Positions 18,361 through 27,540 are shown, counted from the stretch's first letter. The stretch: DNA of 64,000 nt from Serratia quinivorans (GCA_900457075.1 UGYN01000002.1:1-64000), one strand, 5' to 3'. Notes: generated by a model not told the origin, from the sequence alone. Made by a program: numbers and translations.

Positions 18361-19389
18361 TCAGTGTTTTTTACGGTTACGGTGCATGTCGATAGACACG
18401 GCGGCGACGATAATCACGCCTTTGATAATGTCCTGAATATAGGAGTCTACGCCGATAAAGGTGAAGCCGCTTTTAATCAGCCCGAGGATCACCGCGCCAA
18501 TCAATGTGCCGGTAATGCGCCCAACGCCGCCCATCAGGCTGCTGCCGCCGATCACCGCCGCGGCGATGGCATCCAGCTCGTAAGACATCCCCATGCTCGA
18601 CTGGCCGCTGCTGACGCGCGCCGCCAATACCACACCTGCCAGCCCTGCCAGGCCACCGGCGATGGTATAGACCGTCACCAGGTATTTATTGACGTTGATG
18701 CCGGAGACTCTGGCCGACGTCATGTTGCCGCCGATGGCGTAGATGTACTTACCGTAACGGGTGTGTTTCAACGCAATGTGGAAGATCACCGCAATCACCA
18801 GGAAGATGATCACCGGCATCGCGCCCTGGCCGATAGAGGTAAAGCCGTCGGACAGGAAGCTGACCGGGTTACCCTGGGTGTAATACTGCGCCAGGCCACG
18901 CGCCGAAACCATCATGCCCAGAGTTGCGATAAACGGTGGGATGCCGGTGCGGGTAATCAGGAAGCCGTTGATGAAACCGCAGATAATGCCCACCCCGATC
19001 CCCGCGCCGATCGGGATCGCCGCCGGCAGGTCGAGCAACGCCGGGTACATCGGTGAAATACTGTCCGAGGTTTGCGCCAGACTGGCCGCCACCACAGCCG
19101 TCAGGGCTATCAGCGAACCGGAGGAAAGATCGATGCCGGTGGTGATAATGACCTGGGTCACCCCCACCGCAATGATGCCGATAATCGCCACCTGCAGCAC
19201 AATCAGCAGCAGGCGGTTCGGGTTCATCAGGAAGGACTGGTCGCGGATGTACCAGCCAAGAATTTCAAACACCAACGCGATGCCGATCATCACGATAAAG
19301 ATGCCGGTGTCTTTCGGCATTTTGCCACTCAGGCCAGCGAACAGCGGCGCTTTACCCGCAAGCGGCTTCTCGATTTTTACATTACTCAT
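18361..19389 (-). CDS. Sugar ABC transporter permease (RbsC-like)
   Basis: 342-residue inner-membrane permease of the BPD_transp_2 (RbsC) family with 8-10 hydrophobic segments. The characteristic loop GITTG-like motif appears as VIITTGIDLSSGSLIALTAV, followed by TRTGIPPFIATLGMM and the ATPase-contact region around AIGGNMTSARVSGINVNKY and AAVIGGSSLMGGVGRITGT. It works with the ATPase encoded 17 bases upstream and with one or both binding proteins. The start has AAGGTGAA 5 bases upstream. A single permease gene implies a homodimer. Confidence 0.92.
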   Translation of the reverse strand: MSNVKIEKPLAGKAPLFAGLSGKMPKDTGIFIVMIGIALVFEILGWYIRDQSFLMNPNRLLLIVLQVAIIGIIAVGVTQVIITTGIDLSSGSLIALTAVVAASLAQTSDSISPMYPALLDLPAAIPIGAGIGVGIICGFINGFLITRTGIPPFIATLGMMVSARGLAQYYTQGNPVSFLSDGFTSIGQGAMPVIIFLVIAVIFHIALKHTRYGKYIYAIGGNMTSARVSGINVNKYLVTVYTIAGGLAGLAGVVLAARVSSGQSSMGMSYELDAIAAAVIGGSSLMGGVGRITGTLIGAVILGLIKSGFTFIGVDSYIQDIIKGVIIVAAVSIDMHRNRKKH

Positions 19390-19406
19390 GGGGATTCACC
19401 TTTGCG

Positions 19407-20891
19407 TTATTCAGAGGCCAGCGCCAGGATTTTTTCCTGATCCGCTTCTTCTTTATCCAAAATGCCGGTAATACGGCCGCCGTGCATCACCATCACCCGG
19501 TCGCTCATGCCGAGGATCTCCGGTAATTCCGATGACACCAAAATAATGGCGACGCCACGGTTCGCCAGTTCGCTAATCAGGCGGTAGATTTCCGCCTTCG
19601 CGCCCACGTCGATGCCGCGCGTTGGCTCATCGAGGATCAATATTTTCGGTTGGGCCAGCAGCCAACGGGCAATCAGCACCTTCTGCTGGTTGCCACCGCT
19701 CAGGTTATTGATGATTTGATCCATGGTCGGGGTTTTGATGTTGAGCTTTTTGATCTGCTCCATGCAGTCCTTGGCCATTTGCACATGACTGACAAAGCCG
19801 TTCTTGCCGATGTACTCCGACAGGTTGACGATGCTCATGTTCTCGACCACCGACAACACCAGAAACAGCCCGGACTTCTTGCGGTCTTCGGTGAGAAACG
19901 CCAACCCGAGTTCAATCGCTCGCGAGGGTGAATCGACCTTCGCCGCCTTGCCCTCAATGAAAATGCTGCCGCCGTCCGCCGGGTACATGCCGAACAGGCT
20001 TTCCATCACCTCGCTGCGACCGGCCCCCACCAGCCCGGCGACACCGAGGATCTCGCCGCGCTTGACGCTGAACGAGATATCGTGGAACCAGTCGGCACGC
20101 CGCAGCCCTTCGACACGCAGCACTTCTTCGCCGATATTGTTGTTGAATTTGGGGAACATCTGGGTCAGTTCACGCCCCACCATCATGGTGATCAGCGACT
20201 GTTTGGTCAGGTTTTCGGTTTTATCGCAGGCGATGAAGGTGCCGTCACGGAAGATGCTCACCTCATCGGTAATGGCGAAAATCTCGTCCATCTTGTGGCT
20301 GATATAAATAATGCCTTTGCCCTGGTCACGCAGTTCGCGAATGATGGCGAACAGATGCACCACCTCGCCTTCGGTCAGCGCCGAGGTGGGTTCGTCCATG
20401 ATCAGCACGTCCGCGTTGTAGGAAACCGCCTTGGCGATCTCCACCATTTGCTGATTAGCGATGCTCAGTTCACCGACCAACGTCTCCGGCTTGAGCTTGA
20501 TGTTCAGCCGCGCCAGCAGCTCACGGGTTTTCTTGTTCAGTTGATCATGATTCACAAAGCCCAGCTTTGCCGGCTCACGCCCCAGCCAAATGTTTTCCGC
20601 CACCGTCATATAAGGCACCAGGTTGAGTTCCTGGTGAATCATGGAAATCCCCGAATGCAGCGCCTGCAGCGTGTCGCTGAAGGTCACCGGTTGGCCTTTT
20701 ATTTTTATGGTGCCTTCATCGGGGTGATAAATACCGATTAAACATTTCATCAGCGTGGATTTACCCGCGCCGTTTTCCCCCATTAATGCGTGTACGCTGC
20801 CTGGCTTGATTTTAATTGAGACTTTATCCAGCGCCTTCACGCCGGGAAACTGCTTACTGATGCCTTCAGCCTCAAGAACATAAGGATACAT
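19407..20891 (-). CDS. Sugar ABC transporter ATP-binding protein (RbsA-like, two cassettes)
   Basis: 494-residue double-cassette ATPase. First cassette: Walker A GENGAGKST, signature LSIANQQMVEIAKA, Walker B VLIMDEPTSAL. Second cassette: degenerate Walker A GLVGAGRSE, signature LSGGNQQKVLIARW, Walker B ILILDEPTRGIDVG. The degenerate second P-loop is usual in RbsA/MglA-type importers. The start MYPYVLEAEGISKQFPG has GGAGG 8 bases upstream. It powers uptake by the permease that follows. Second gene of a four-gene operon in the order binding protein, ATPase, permease, binding protein. Confidence 0.93.
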   Translation of the reverse strand: MYPYVLEAEGISKQFPGVKALDKVSIKIKPGSVHALMGENGAGKSTLMKCLIGIYHPDEGTIKIKGQPVTFSDTLQALHSGISMIHQELNLVPYMTVAENIWLGREPAKLGFVNHDQLNKKTRELLARLNIKLKPETLVGELSIANQQMVEIAKAVSYNADVLIMDEPTSALTEGEVVHLFAIIRELRDQGKGIIYISHKMDEIFAITDEVSIFRDGTFIACDKTENLTKQSLITMMVGRELTQMFPKFNNNIGEEVLRVEGLRRADWFHDISFSVKRGEILGVAGLVGAGRSEVMESLFGMYPADGGSIFIEGKAAKVDSPSRAIELGLAFLTEDRKKSGLFLVLSVVENMSIVNLSEYIGKNGFVSHVQMAKDCMEQIKKLNIKTPTMDQIINNLSGGNQQKVLIARWLLAQPKILILDEPTRGIDVGAKAEIYRLISELANRGVAIILVSSELPEILGMSDRVMVMHGGRITGILDKEEADQEKILALASE

Positions 20892-20919
20892 ACTGATAAC
20901 CTCCGCCGTTCGTCAATGC

Positions 20920-20947
20920 ATCCCTGCCGGGTAAATACGGCAGGGAT
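20920..20947 (-). promoter_or_regulatory. Intercistronic hairpin after the first binding-protein gene
   Basis: Perfect 10-base inverted repeat ATCCCTGCCG (20920-20929) / CGGCAGGGAT (20938-20947), 8-base loop, without a U-run. Hairpins like this after the first gene commonly protect the upstream binding-protein mRNA, so that it is made in excess over the membrane parts. Confidence 0.6.
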
Positions 20948-20968
20948 ATAACCGCGCTGCCTTAACGC

Positions 20969-21898
20969 TTATTTTCTGTTCTTGTCGGCAAATTCTTGAT
21001 AGTTGGCCTTGGTGATCAGCTGATACGGGATCAGTACGTTGCTTTCCACCTTCTCGCCTTTCACCAGTTGAATGGCCGTTTGCACCGCGCCCTCACCCTG
21101 CCCTTTGGCATCCTGGAATACGCTCAGCGCCAGATCGCCCTTCTTGATGTATTCCAGTGCGTCCGGAGTGCCATCAACGCCGGCCACCAATACGCCACTT
21201 TTCTTCGCCTGTTTCAGTGCCAGGATCGCGCCAATCGCCATTTCGTCATTGTTGGAGGCGATGGCATCAATCTGCTGACCGGTCAGCGCCCAGTCGGTAG
21301 TAATGTCGACGGCTTCTTTACGGCCCCACTTGGCGGTTTGCTTGTCGAGGATTTTGATGCCGGGATACTTGGCCGCCACTTCTTCCACACCACGGGTGCG
21401 GTCGCGGGTCGCTTCATTGGACAGTTCGCCCATCAGGATCATCACGTTGCCCTTGCCGTTCATCAGCTTGGCCAACTCTTCCATCTGCAGCTTGCCGGCC
21501 AGTTTGGAGTCTGAGCCTACGTAGGCCATGCCCGCAGGCAGCGTGACCTCAGGGCGGCGATTGACGAACACCAGCGGGATCTTGGCGCTTTCCGCCAGTT
21601 TGATCATCGGCTTCACGCCCTGGGTATCGACCGGGTTGAGGATGATGGCGTCGACGCCCTGGCTGACAAAGTTCTCAATCTGTTGGATCTGCTGGGCGAT
21701 ATCCCCTTTTGCATCTTCAAATTGACCGCTGACGTTGCCGTCCTGTTTCATTTTGCTCTGCATTGACTGGCGCAGGATGGTGAGGAAATTGTCATCGAAA
21801 TAAGCCATTGAAACGCCGATTTTGATGTCTTTGGCCAATACGCTGGCCGGCAACATGCACATCAATACCGAGGTGACGATCAGTTTCTTCAGCTTCAT
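20969..21898 (-). CDS. Sugar ABC transporter substrate-binding protein (first copy)
   Basis: 309-residue periplasmic binding protein, first gene of the operon. Signal peptide MKLKKLIVTSVLMCMLPASV... cut after VLA. The mature start KDIKIGVSMAYFDDNFLTIL matches the second binding protein and rhizopine/ribose-binding relatives; NNDEMAIGAILALKQA and AGVDGTPDALEYI lie at the ligand cleft. The two paralogues differ enough that they may bind different sugars or the same sugar with different affinity. No convincing ribosome site precedes the ATG. The 534-base region upstream separates it from a divergent aldolase gene that may metabolise the imported sugar. Confidence 0.9.
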   Translation of the reverse strand: MKLKKLIVTSVLMCMLPASVLAKDIKIGVSMAYFDDNFLTILRQSMQSKMKQDGNVSGQFEDAKGDIAQQIQQIENFVSQGVDAIILNPVDTQGVKPMIKLAESAKIPLVFVNRRPEVTLPAGMAYVGSDSKLAGKLQMEELAKLMNGKGNVMILMGELSNEATRDRTRGVEEVAAKYPGIKILDKQTAKWGRKEAVDITTDWALTGQQIDAIASNNDEMAIGAILALKQAKKSGVLVAGVDGTPDALEYIKKGDLALSVFQDAKGQGEGAVQTAIQLVKGEKVESNVLIPYQLITKANYQEFADKNRK

Positions 21899-22432
21899 GT
21901 TCTGTACCCTTAATAGTTAGAGTGAAGAGGCCTGTTGATTTGACAGCTAATGAAAAATATTTTTTTACATTCAAACAACAATCCGGTCGGTGTTATCCCT
22001 TTGATACGGCAGATTTATCGCTTTTATTCCGTATTCAGGCGGTGTGAAAAACTTTGATCAATGTCTCAAATAAGATTAAAAACAACGCTTTAAAATAAAC
22101 AACCTATCGAGTTATTGAAGTCACAAAGTCATTATCAAATGTTTATTTCATAATTGAGATTATTGAAACTTTTTAACTCAAACAAGCGAAACATGCGTTT
22201 TGGAATGGCCAAGTAACAAAAACATGACACGGATCTAACAAATGACGCAAAAACCACCATCGCGTTCGTGGCATAAGTGCGTTCGGCAAACAAAATGCTC
22301 CCGCCTGATGAAAAATGGCGCCGCACGTTCTCAGTAAATGTGCGAGCGAGCACGCAGTTTGTGGATCCGCGGTTTCATCCCCGGCGCTAGTCGACAATAC
22401 TGAATGGACGTGTATTTTCAGGAGGATCAGAC
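21899..22432. promoter_or_regulatory. Divergent control region between the ABC operon and the aldolase gene
   Basis: 534 bases, A/T-rich from 21930 to 22250 and without a convincing gene. It must hold the promoters for the ABC operon and the aldolase gene. Short open frames at 22135-22397 lack ribosome sites and coding character. Isolated TGTGA and TCACA half-sites exist (about 22033 and 22121), but they are not spaced as a CRP site. Confidence 0.5.
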
Positions 22433-23275
22433 ATGCAGCTCAGCAGTAAGGTACGGATGAACCGGCTGTTTAATAACGGCAAATGCCTCGACGTGGCGAT
22501 TGATCACGGCATCGCCAATGAGCCGGATTTTTTAATCGGTCTGGAAGACATTGAACGGGTGATGGACAGCCTGATCGTTGCCCGCCCCGATGCCATTCAG
22601 GTCAACTACGGTCAGGCGGATTTACTGCAACGCTCGGCACAACGCGATAAGCCGGCGCTGGTGATGCGTACCGACGTCGGCAATGCTTATAACGCCGCAC
22701 GTCACCGTGAAATGTGGGCAGTGCTGCATAACCCAGAAGCGCCCATCCTCGCCGCACTGCAGATGGATGCGGCGGCGGTGGTGGTTAATCTGTATCTGAT
22801 CCCCGATGAACCGGGCATTTTCCGCCAGTGCGTGGAGAATATTGGTCGTCTGCGTCATGCCTGCGACCGCTACGCCATGCCGCTGATGATCGAACCACTG
22901 GTGATGGCGCCGGCCGGCCAGGGCGCGGCCTACGGTTCGCTCGGTGACGTAGAAAAAATGGTGCCGTTAGTCCGGTTGGCGCGTGAACTGGGTGCCGACA
23001 TCATCAAGGCCGACCCGACGGAGCGAGTAGAGGACTTCCACCGCATTGTGGAGGCGGCGCGCTGCCCAACGCTGGTGCGTGGCGGCGGTAAAGGCGAACT
23101 GGGCGCGGTACTGGAAAAATCCGCCGCCCTGATGGCGCAAGGGGCATCCGGTATGGTCTATGGCCGCAATGTCTATCAACACAGCAACCCATCAAAAGTG
23201 GTCAGCGCGTTAATGGCTATCATTCATCAGGGTGCCAGCGGCCAGCAAGGACTGGAAATCTACCATCAGCCCTGA
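22433..23275 (+). CDS. DhnA/LsrF-type class I aldolase
   Basis: 280-residue TIM-barrel of the DeoC/FbaB/LacD aldolase superfamily, DhnA branch. The Schiff-base lysine is in ELGADIIKADPTERV; the phosphate-binding end of the barrel shows TLVRGGGKGEL and GASGMVYGRNVYQHSNPSKV, the same layout as LsrF and archaeal FBP aldolase. An N-terminal LDVAIDHGIANEPD motif matches the family. AGGAGG 7 bases before the ATG gives strong translation. Divergent from the sugar ABC operon, so it may cleave the phosphorylated sugar or its product, but no kinase is present in the window. The substrate is not assignable. Confidence 0.82.
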   Translation: MQLSSKVRMNRLFNNGKCLDVAIDHGIANEPDFLIGLEDIERVMDSLIVARPDAIQVNYGQADLLQRSAQRDKPALVMRTDVGNAYNAARHREMWAVLHNPEAPILAALQMDAAAVVVNLYLIPDEPGIFRQCVENIGRLRHACDRYAMPLMIEPLVMAPAGQGAAYGSLGDVEKMVPLVRLARELGADIIKADPTERVEDFHRIVEAARCPTLVRGGGKGELGAVLEKSAALMAQGASGMVYGRNVYQHSNPSKVVSALMAIIHQGASGQQGLEIYHQP

Positions 23276-23307
23276 TCCCCCGCTTTTGTAATTAAAATAA
23301 TCCCTCC

Positions 23308-23339
23308 CCCGGCGGCAGCATGTTATAACCTGCTGCCGG
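23308..23339 (+). terminator. Hairpin between the aldolase gene and dcuS
   Basis: GGCAGCA (23314-23320) / TGCTGCC (23331-23337), extendable by outer CCGG, with a 10-base loop and no U-run. It may attenuate transcription from the aldolase gene into dcuS or mark a boundary. Confidence 0.35.
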
Positions 23340-23398
23340 TCGCGGCCCCGCGCTCCAATCCCCGCTATTATCCTGACAGGCCCATTCGGAGAATCGCC

Positions 23399-25000
23399 AT
23401 GCCAAAACAACGGATACCGCTTAAGCTCAGCACCACGCTCACGCTGATGGTGTCTGCCATCATCGCTTCGGTGCTATTGGTGGTGTATGCGCTGTTTTTT
23501 GTGCAGATGAATCACCAGGGACAAGATCAGCAACGCCAAAAAGCGATGGCGATTGCCGAAACGCTGGCGCTATCGAGTAATGTTATTGAGGGGTTGCTGC
23601 GTGAAGATCACAGTGGCGCGGTGCAGCGCTTTGCCGAGCAGGTGCGCCAGCGGAATGAATTACTGTTTGTCGTCGTGGTGGACATGAAAGGTATCCGCTA
23701 CTCGCACCCCAAACCCTGGTTAATCGGTCAGCATTTTATCGGTGACGATTTGGAACCGGCGCTACGCGGCGAAACCAACAGCGCCATTAATCGCGGCGCA
23801 TTAGCCCCTTCGCTGCGGGTTTTTGCCCCGGTTTACGACAGCGAACGGCGGCAGATTGGCGTGGTCGCTCTCGGTATTGCGCTCGACACCGTTCAGCGCG
23901 TGGTGGGCGAAAGCCGCTGGATCATCTACTGGACACTGGCCTTCGCCGCGCTGGTCGGCACGCTCGGCATTTTCTTCCTGGTGAAGGCCCTGAAACGCAT
24001 TATGCTCGGCTTTGAACCCTACGAGATCTCTAATCTGTTCGAGCAGCGCAACGCCATGCTGCAATCAATTAAAGAAGGCGTCATTGCGGTCGATAACCAG
24101 TCACGCATTACCATTGTCAACGACGAAGCCAAACGGCTGTTGCGCCAAAATGGGCCTTTCGAAAACCTGCTGTTGGAATCCGCCAGCAAATACTGGCCGA
24201 CACAGCTGCATCTGGCGGAGGTGCTGGAAAGCGGTCAACCGCTGCGTGACCAGCAGATCAGCTTTAACGGCAGCGAACTGCTGACCAATACCGTGCCGGT
24301 AATCGTTAAGGGCCAGGTGATTGGTGCTATCGCCACCTTCCGCGATAAAACCGAAATCAGCCAGTTGGTGCAACGCCTGAGCGGCATGGCGCACTATGCC
24401 GACGCATTGCGCGTCCAGTCACATGAGTTTATGAACAAGCTGCATGTGATCCTCGGTATGCTGCACATGAAGGCCTACCAGCAGTTGGAAAACTACATCA
24501 TCAATACCGCCAGCACCTATCAGGAAGAGATCGGTGCGCTGCTGAGGAAAATCCAGTCGCCAGAGGTGGCGGGCTTCTTTATCGGCAAGATCAATCGCGC
24601 CCATGAAGCCGGTATTGAGCTGACCATTGACGAAACCAGCCTGCTACCAGAAACCGACGATGCGGAAACTACCCACGTGCTGATCAGCGTGCTGGGCAAT
24701 TTGATTGAAAATGCCATTGACGCTATCGATGGCGTAGAGGGACACGAGATCAACCTGAGCTTTCATCACAATGAGAATCACTTACACTGTATAGTCAGCG
24801 ATGACGGCCCCGGTATCGATCCGGCTCTCGGCGCACGTATCTTTGAACAGGGTGTTTCAACCAAAGGGCCGGGGCGCGGTATTGGGCTGGCATTGATCCG
24901 CAGCAGCCTGGAAAAACTGGGCGGCAGCATTGACTTCGAATCTGAACCGGGTGAGCTAACCCAATTTTTTGTACATATCCCCTATCAGGCCAAGGGCTGA
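23399..25000 (+). CDS. dcuS: C4-dicarboxylate sensor histidine kinase DcuS
   Basis: 533-residue CitA/DcuS-family kinase, co-linear with E. coli DcuS (543). Two transmembrane helices (about residues 17-38 and 178-200) flank a periplasmic PAS/Cache domain with the ligand-binding elements RYSHP and LRVFAPV, equivalent to the R107/H110 and R147 region of E. coli DcuS. A cytoplasmic PAS domain (FEQRNAMLQSIKEGVIAVDN) follows, then the phospho-acceptor His in QSHEFMNKLHVILGMLH and an ATPase domain with NLIENAIDA, DDGPGI and GRGIGLAL. Start has GGAGAA 5 bases upstream. It senses fumarate, malate or succinate and phosphorylates DcuR, encoded 3 bases downstream. No dcuB or dctA gene is adjacent. Confidence 0.92.
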   Translation: MPKQRIPLKLSTTLTLMVSAIIASVLLVVYALFFVQMNHQGQDQQRQKAMAIAETLALSSNVIEGLLREDHSGAVQRFAEQVRQRNELLFVVVVDMKGIRYSHPKPWLIGQHFIGDDLEPALRGETNSAINRGALAPSLRVFAPVYDSERRQIGVVALGIALDTVQRVVGESRWIIYWTLAFAALVGTLGIFFLVKALKRIMLGFEPYEISNLFEQRNAMLQSIKEGVIAVDNQSRITIVNDEAKRLLRQNGPFENLLLESASKYWPTQLHLAEVLESGQPLRDQQISFNGSELLTNTVPVIVKGQVIGAIATFRDKTEISQLVQRLSGMAHYADALRVQSHEFMNKLHVILGMLHMKAYQQLENYIINTASTYQEEIGALLRKIQSPEVAGFFIGKINRAHEAGIELTIDETSLLPETDDAETTHVLISVLGNLIENAIDAIDGVEGHEINLSFHHNENHLHCIVSDDGPGIDPALGARIFEQGVSTKGPGRGIGLALIRSSLEKLGGSIDFESEPGELTQFFVHIPYQAKG

Positions 25001-25003
25001 ACC

Positions 25004-25717
25004 ATGATTAACGTATTGATTATCGACGACGACCCGATGGTGGCGGAGTTAAACAAATACTACCTGAGCCAGGTGAGCGGCTTTCACTGCCTGGCGACGG
25101 TCGCCACCCTGGCACAGGCACGCGCACTGCTGGCCGACGCCGAAGTCAGTATCGATCTGGTGCTGCTGGATATCTATATGCAGCAGGAGAACGGACTGGA
25201 CTTGCTGCCCGGCCTGCGCGAATTGGGTGAAAAAACCGACGTCATCATTATCTCTTCCGCCAGCGACGTGGATACGGTGCAACGCGCCCTGCATTACGGC
25301 GTGGTGGATTACCTGATCAAACCTTTCCAGTTTGGGCGTTTCAAAGAGGCGTTGAATAACTATCAGCAACAGTCGCAAATTCTGGCGCAGCGCGAATTCT
25401 CGCAGGGGGATGTGGACAGCCTGTTACGTCGCCAACCCGCCAGCACCGAAGGAAAAAAACTGCCGAAGGGGCTGACCAGCATCACGCTAAGTACGGTGTG
25501 TGAATGGATTGAGCAACAGCACGACGGGGAGTTTTCGACCGATAATCTGGCGAATGCCATCGGCATCTCGCGCGTTTCCTGCCGAAAATATCTGATTTAT
25601 TTGGCGGAAAGCGGCATTTTGGGCACCCGTATTCTCTACGGCACCACCGGCAGACCGGTCTATCTTTATCAGTTGAAGCAGGACGCGATCGCCCTGCTGA
25701 AAGAGTATTGCCGCTAG
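25004..25717 (+). CDS. dcuR: Response regulator DcuR
   Basis: 237-residue response regulator. The N-terminal receiver domain has acidic pocket IIDDDPMV, phospho-acceptor Asp in LVLLDIYMQQENG, the conserved Ser in ISSASD and Lys in YLIKPF. The C-terminal DNA-binding domain has STDNLANAIGISRVSCRKYL, the CitT-type helix-turn-helix of DcuR, and ends YGTTGRPVYLY like E. coli DcuR. It activates C4-dicarboxylate transport and fumarate-respiration genes when phosphorylated by DcuS. It starts 3 bases after dcuS and is co-transcribed. Confidence 0.92.
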   Translation: MINVLIIDDDPMVAELNKYYLSQVSGFHCLATVATLAQARALLADAEVSIDLVLLDIYMQQENGLDLLPGLRELGEKTDVIIISSASDVDTVQRALHYGVVDYLIKPFQFGRFKEALNNYQQQSQILAQREFSQGDVDSLLRRQPASTEGKKLPKGLTSITLSTVCEWIEQQHDGEFSTDNLANAIGISRVSCRKYLIYLAESGILGTRILYGTTGRPVYLYQLKQDAIALLKEYCR

Positions 25718-25724
25718 CCGATAT

Positions 25725-25744
25725 CCCCCGGAGCAGACCGGGGG
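25725..25744. terminator. Hairpin between dcuR and the converging SnoaL-like gene
   Basis: CCCCCGG / CCGGGGG with a 6-base loop between two converging genes. No U-run on either strand, so termination would depend on the stable GC stem alone. Confidence 0.4.
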
Positions 25745-25757
25745 GAGTCGCCGAGCA

Positions 25758-26306
25758 TTATTTCGTTTTACGGATCAGACCAAAATCACGTAGTGCAACA
25801 TACGGGTTCCAATATTCGCGGGCGCTGGCTATCTGCCCCTCATTGATGGTCACGATGGCGATAAACTGCTGATTATAATCGCCGCCGCTTTGTCTGATTT
25901 TACCGTCGCTGGTGTATTCAAATACATATACGCCTGGCTCAGCCGTCACGACTTTTTTCCAGCCTTTCCAGTCAGCGTATTTCAGATTACCCAGATATTC
26001 ACTCATACCGGTAAAGTAGCGGGTCATGTTTTCACGCCCTTTGGAAGCCGTGGCAAAGAAGCCGAAGTCTTCTACCGGCGCATAAGGCAGTTCAAACACC
26101 CCCTGCGGCGTAAAGTATTTGGCCACGTTGGCCGGTTTTTCCGACCAGCCATTCAGGCTGCGCCAGTAAAATTCAGCGACGTCGTTAACGCTGTATCCCG
26201 GTTGCAGGTAATACAGCCCCTGCTTTTCGATAATATGATCGTTGGCCTGCGCGGACGCAGCCGCGCCCATCAGCCCCAGCAGGGCCGCTGAAAAGAGTCG
26301 TTTCAT
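25758..26306 (-). CDS. Exported SnoaL/NTF2-like protein
   Basis: 182 residues with a signal peptide (MKRLFSAALLGLMGAAASAQ, cleavage after SAQA or nearby) and a cone-shaped NTF2-like domain. The pattern VFELPYAPVEDFGF and ASAREYWNPYVAL matches SnoaL-like proteins related to PhzA/PhzB and ketosteroid-isomerase-type folds. Such periplasmic copies have no fixed reaction. The gene starts 20 bases after the dehydrogenase gene and is probably co-transcribed with it (AAGG 8 bases before the ATG). It may bind or modify the substrate or product of that oxidoreductase; this is inference from position only. Confidence 0.75.
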   Translation of the reverse strand: MKRLFSAALLGLMGAAASAQANDHIIEKQGLYYLQPGYSVNDVAEFYWRSLNGWSEKPANVAKYFTPQGVFELPYAPVEDFGFFATASKGRENMTRYFTGMSEYLGNLKYADWKGWKKVVTAEPGVYVFEYTSDGKIRQSGGDYNQQFIAIVTINEGQIASAREYWNPYVALRDFGLIRKTK

Positions 26307-26326
26307 GTTATTGACCTTATTGAGGG

Positions 26327-27424
26327 TTACATACGAATAACGGCTTTAATGGTTTCACCGGATTGTGAGTCCGCCATCGCCTGGTTGATCTCATTCATGG
26401 CATAAAAACGGATAAGGCGATCGATCGGGAACCGCCCTTGCTGGAATAGCTGCGCCAGCATCGGGATAAACATCGCCGGTGCCGCATCGCCCATGATCGA
26501 GCCCTGCACCGTGCGGCCGCGAATAAAGTGCATAATGTCGAGCGGCAAAGATTCGCCCTCCGGCACCACGCCGGTCAGTACGCATTTGCCATTTTCCGCC
26601 AACACCCGCACCGCATCGGCCATGACGCCCGCGTTCCCGGCGGCTTCAACGCTGTAGTCCGCACCGCGTCCCTCGGTCAGTTGATTAAGCACTTCATCCA
26701 CATTCGCCGTTTTCGGGTTGATCACCTCTGTAGCGCCCAACTCTTTGGCTAACGCCAGACGGTTCTCTTTAATATCCACCGCGACGATGTGGCCGCAACC
26801 CACCACCCGGGCTGCCATCACCGCCGCCAGGCCCACCGCGCCAAGACCAAAGACCACCAGCGTAGAACCCGCATGCGGCCGCAGAGTGTTCATCACGGCG
26901 CCCGCGCCGGTCATCAGTCCGCAGGCCAATGGCCCAAGGTATTCCAACGGGATCGCCTTATCGACAGGCACAATGCTGCTGACATTGACCACGGCATACT
27001 GCGCAAAAGAGGACTGACCGAAGAAATGGCTGTGCACATCGCCATTTTCATCATGCAGGCTGACCGAACCGTCGGTGCGCTGCGCCAGCCAGTTCAATGG
27101 CACATGTTGACGGCAATAGGTCGGCATGCCGATGCTACACTTGTCGCAGACGCCGCATGAGGCCAGCGACAGCACCACATGATCGCCGGGCGCCACCTTA
27201 CTGACCCCGGCCCCGACCCGCACTACGACCCCGGCGCCTTCATGGCCGAGCACCACCGGTGCAGGCATCGATATAACGCCTTTGTGCGCGGCGATGTCGG
27301 TATGGCACAGGCCGGTCGCGACCAGTTTTACCAACACCTCATCGGCGCGGGGTTCTCCAAGCTGTAACTGTTTGAGGGAGAATCCCTCCGTCGCTTTTTC
27401 ACTGACTGCTGCTGTTATTTCCAT
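26327..27424 (-). CDS. Zinc-dependent NAD(P)-linked alcohol dehydrogenase (aryl-alcohol type)
   Basis: 365-residue medium-chain dehydrogenase. Catalytic zinc ligands: Cys in GLCHTD, His in LGHEGAG and Cys in GPLACGLMTG. Structural zinc: four cysteines in CGVCDKCSIGMPTYC. The cofactor fold has the GLGAVGLAAV nucleotide motif followed by an acidic residue at the end of the next strand (VAVDIKENR), which favours NAD. It resembles benzyl-alcohol/class III-type dehydrogenases, and the substrate is unknown. Start at 27424 (GGGAG 5 bases upstream) rather than an in-frame codon at 27436. Divergent from a LysR regulator 116 bases away, which probably controls it. Confidence 0.88.
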   Translation of the reverse strand: MEITAAVSEKATEGFSLKQLQLGEPRADEVLVKLVATGLCHTDIAAHKGVISMPAPVVLGHEGAGVVVRVGAGVSKVAPGDHVVLSLASCGVCDKCSIGMPTYCRQHVPLNWLAQRTDGSVSLHDENGDVHSHFFGQSSFAQYAVVNVSSIVPVDKAIPLEYLGPLACGLMTGAGAVMNTLRPHAGSTLVVFGLGAVGLAAVMAARVVGCGHIVAVDIKENRLALAKELGATEVINPKTANVDEVLNQLTEGRGADYSVEAAGNAGVMADAVRVLAENGKCVLTGVVPEGESLPLDIMHFIRGRTVQGSIMGDAAPAMFIPMLAQLFQQGRFPIDRLIRFYAMNEINQAMADSQSGETIKAVIRM

Positions 27425-27540
27425 GTCATCTCCCACTGGCCCTGGTGCCGTTGTTTCGATGTGGGCAGTATAAGATGGGTTATTGGGTGTAAAAAGATGT
27501 CATACTCTGACTCACTGTTCTCAAATTAAGGACAATATGA

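Noticed and set aside
21899..22432. Possible CRP site between ABC operon and aldolase gene
   Set aside because: TGTGA and TCACA half-sites exist, but not with 6-base spacing on one axis.
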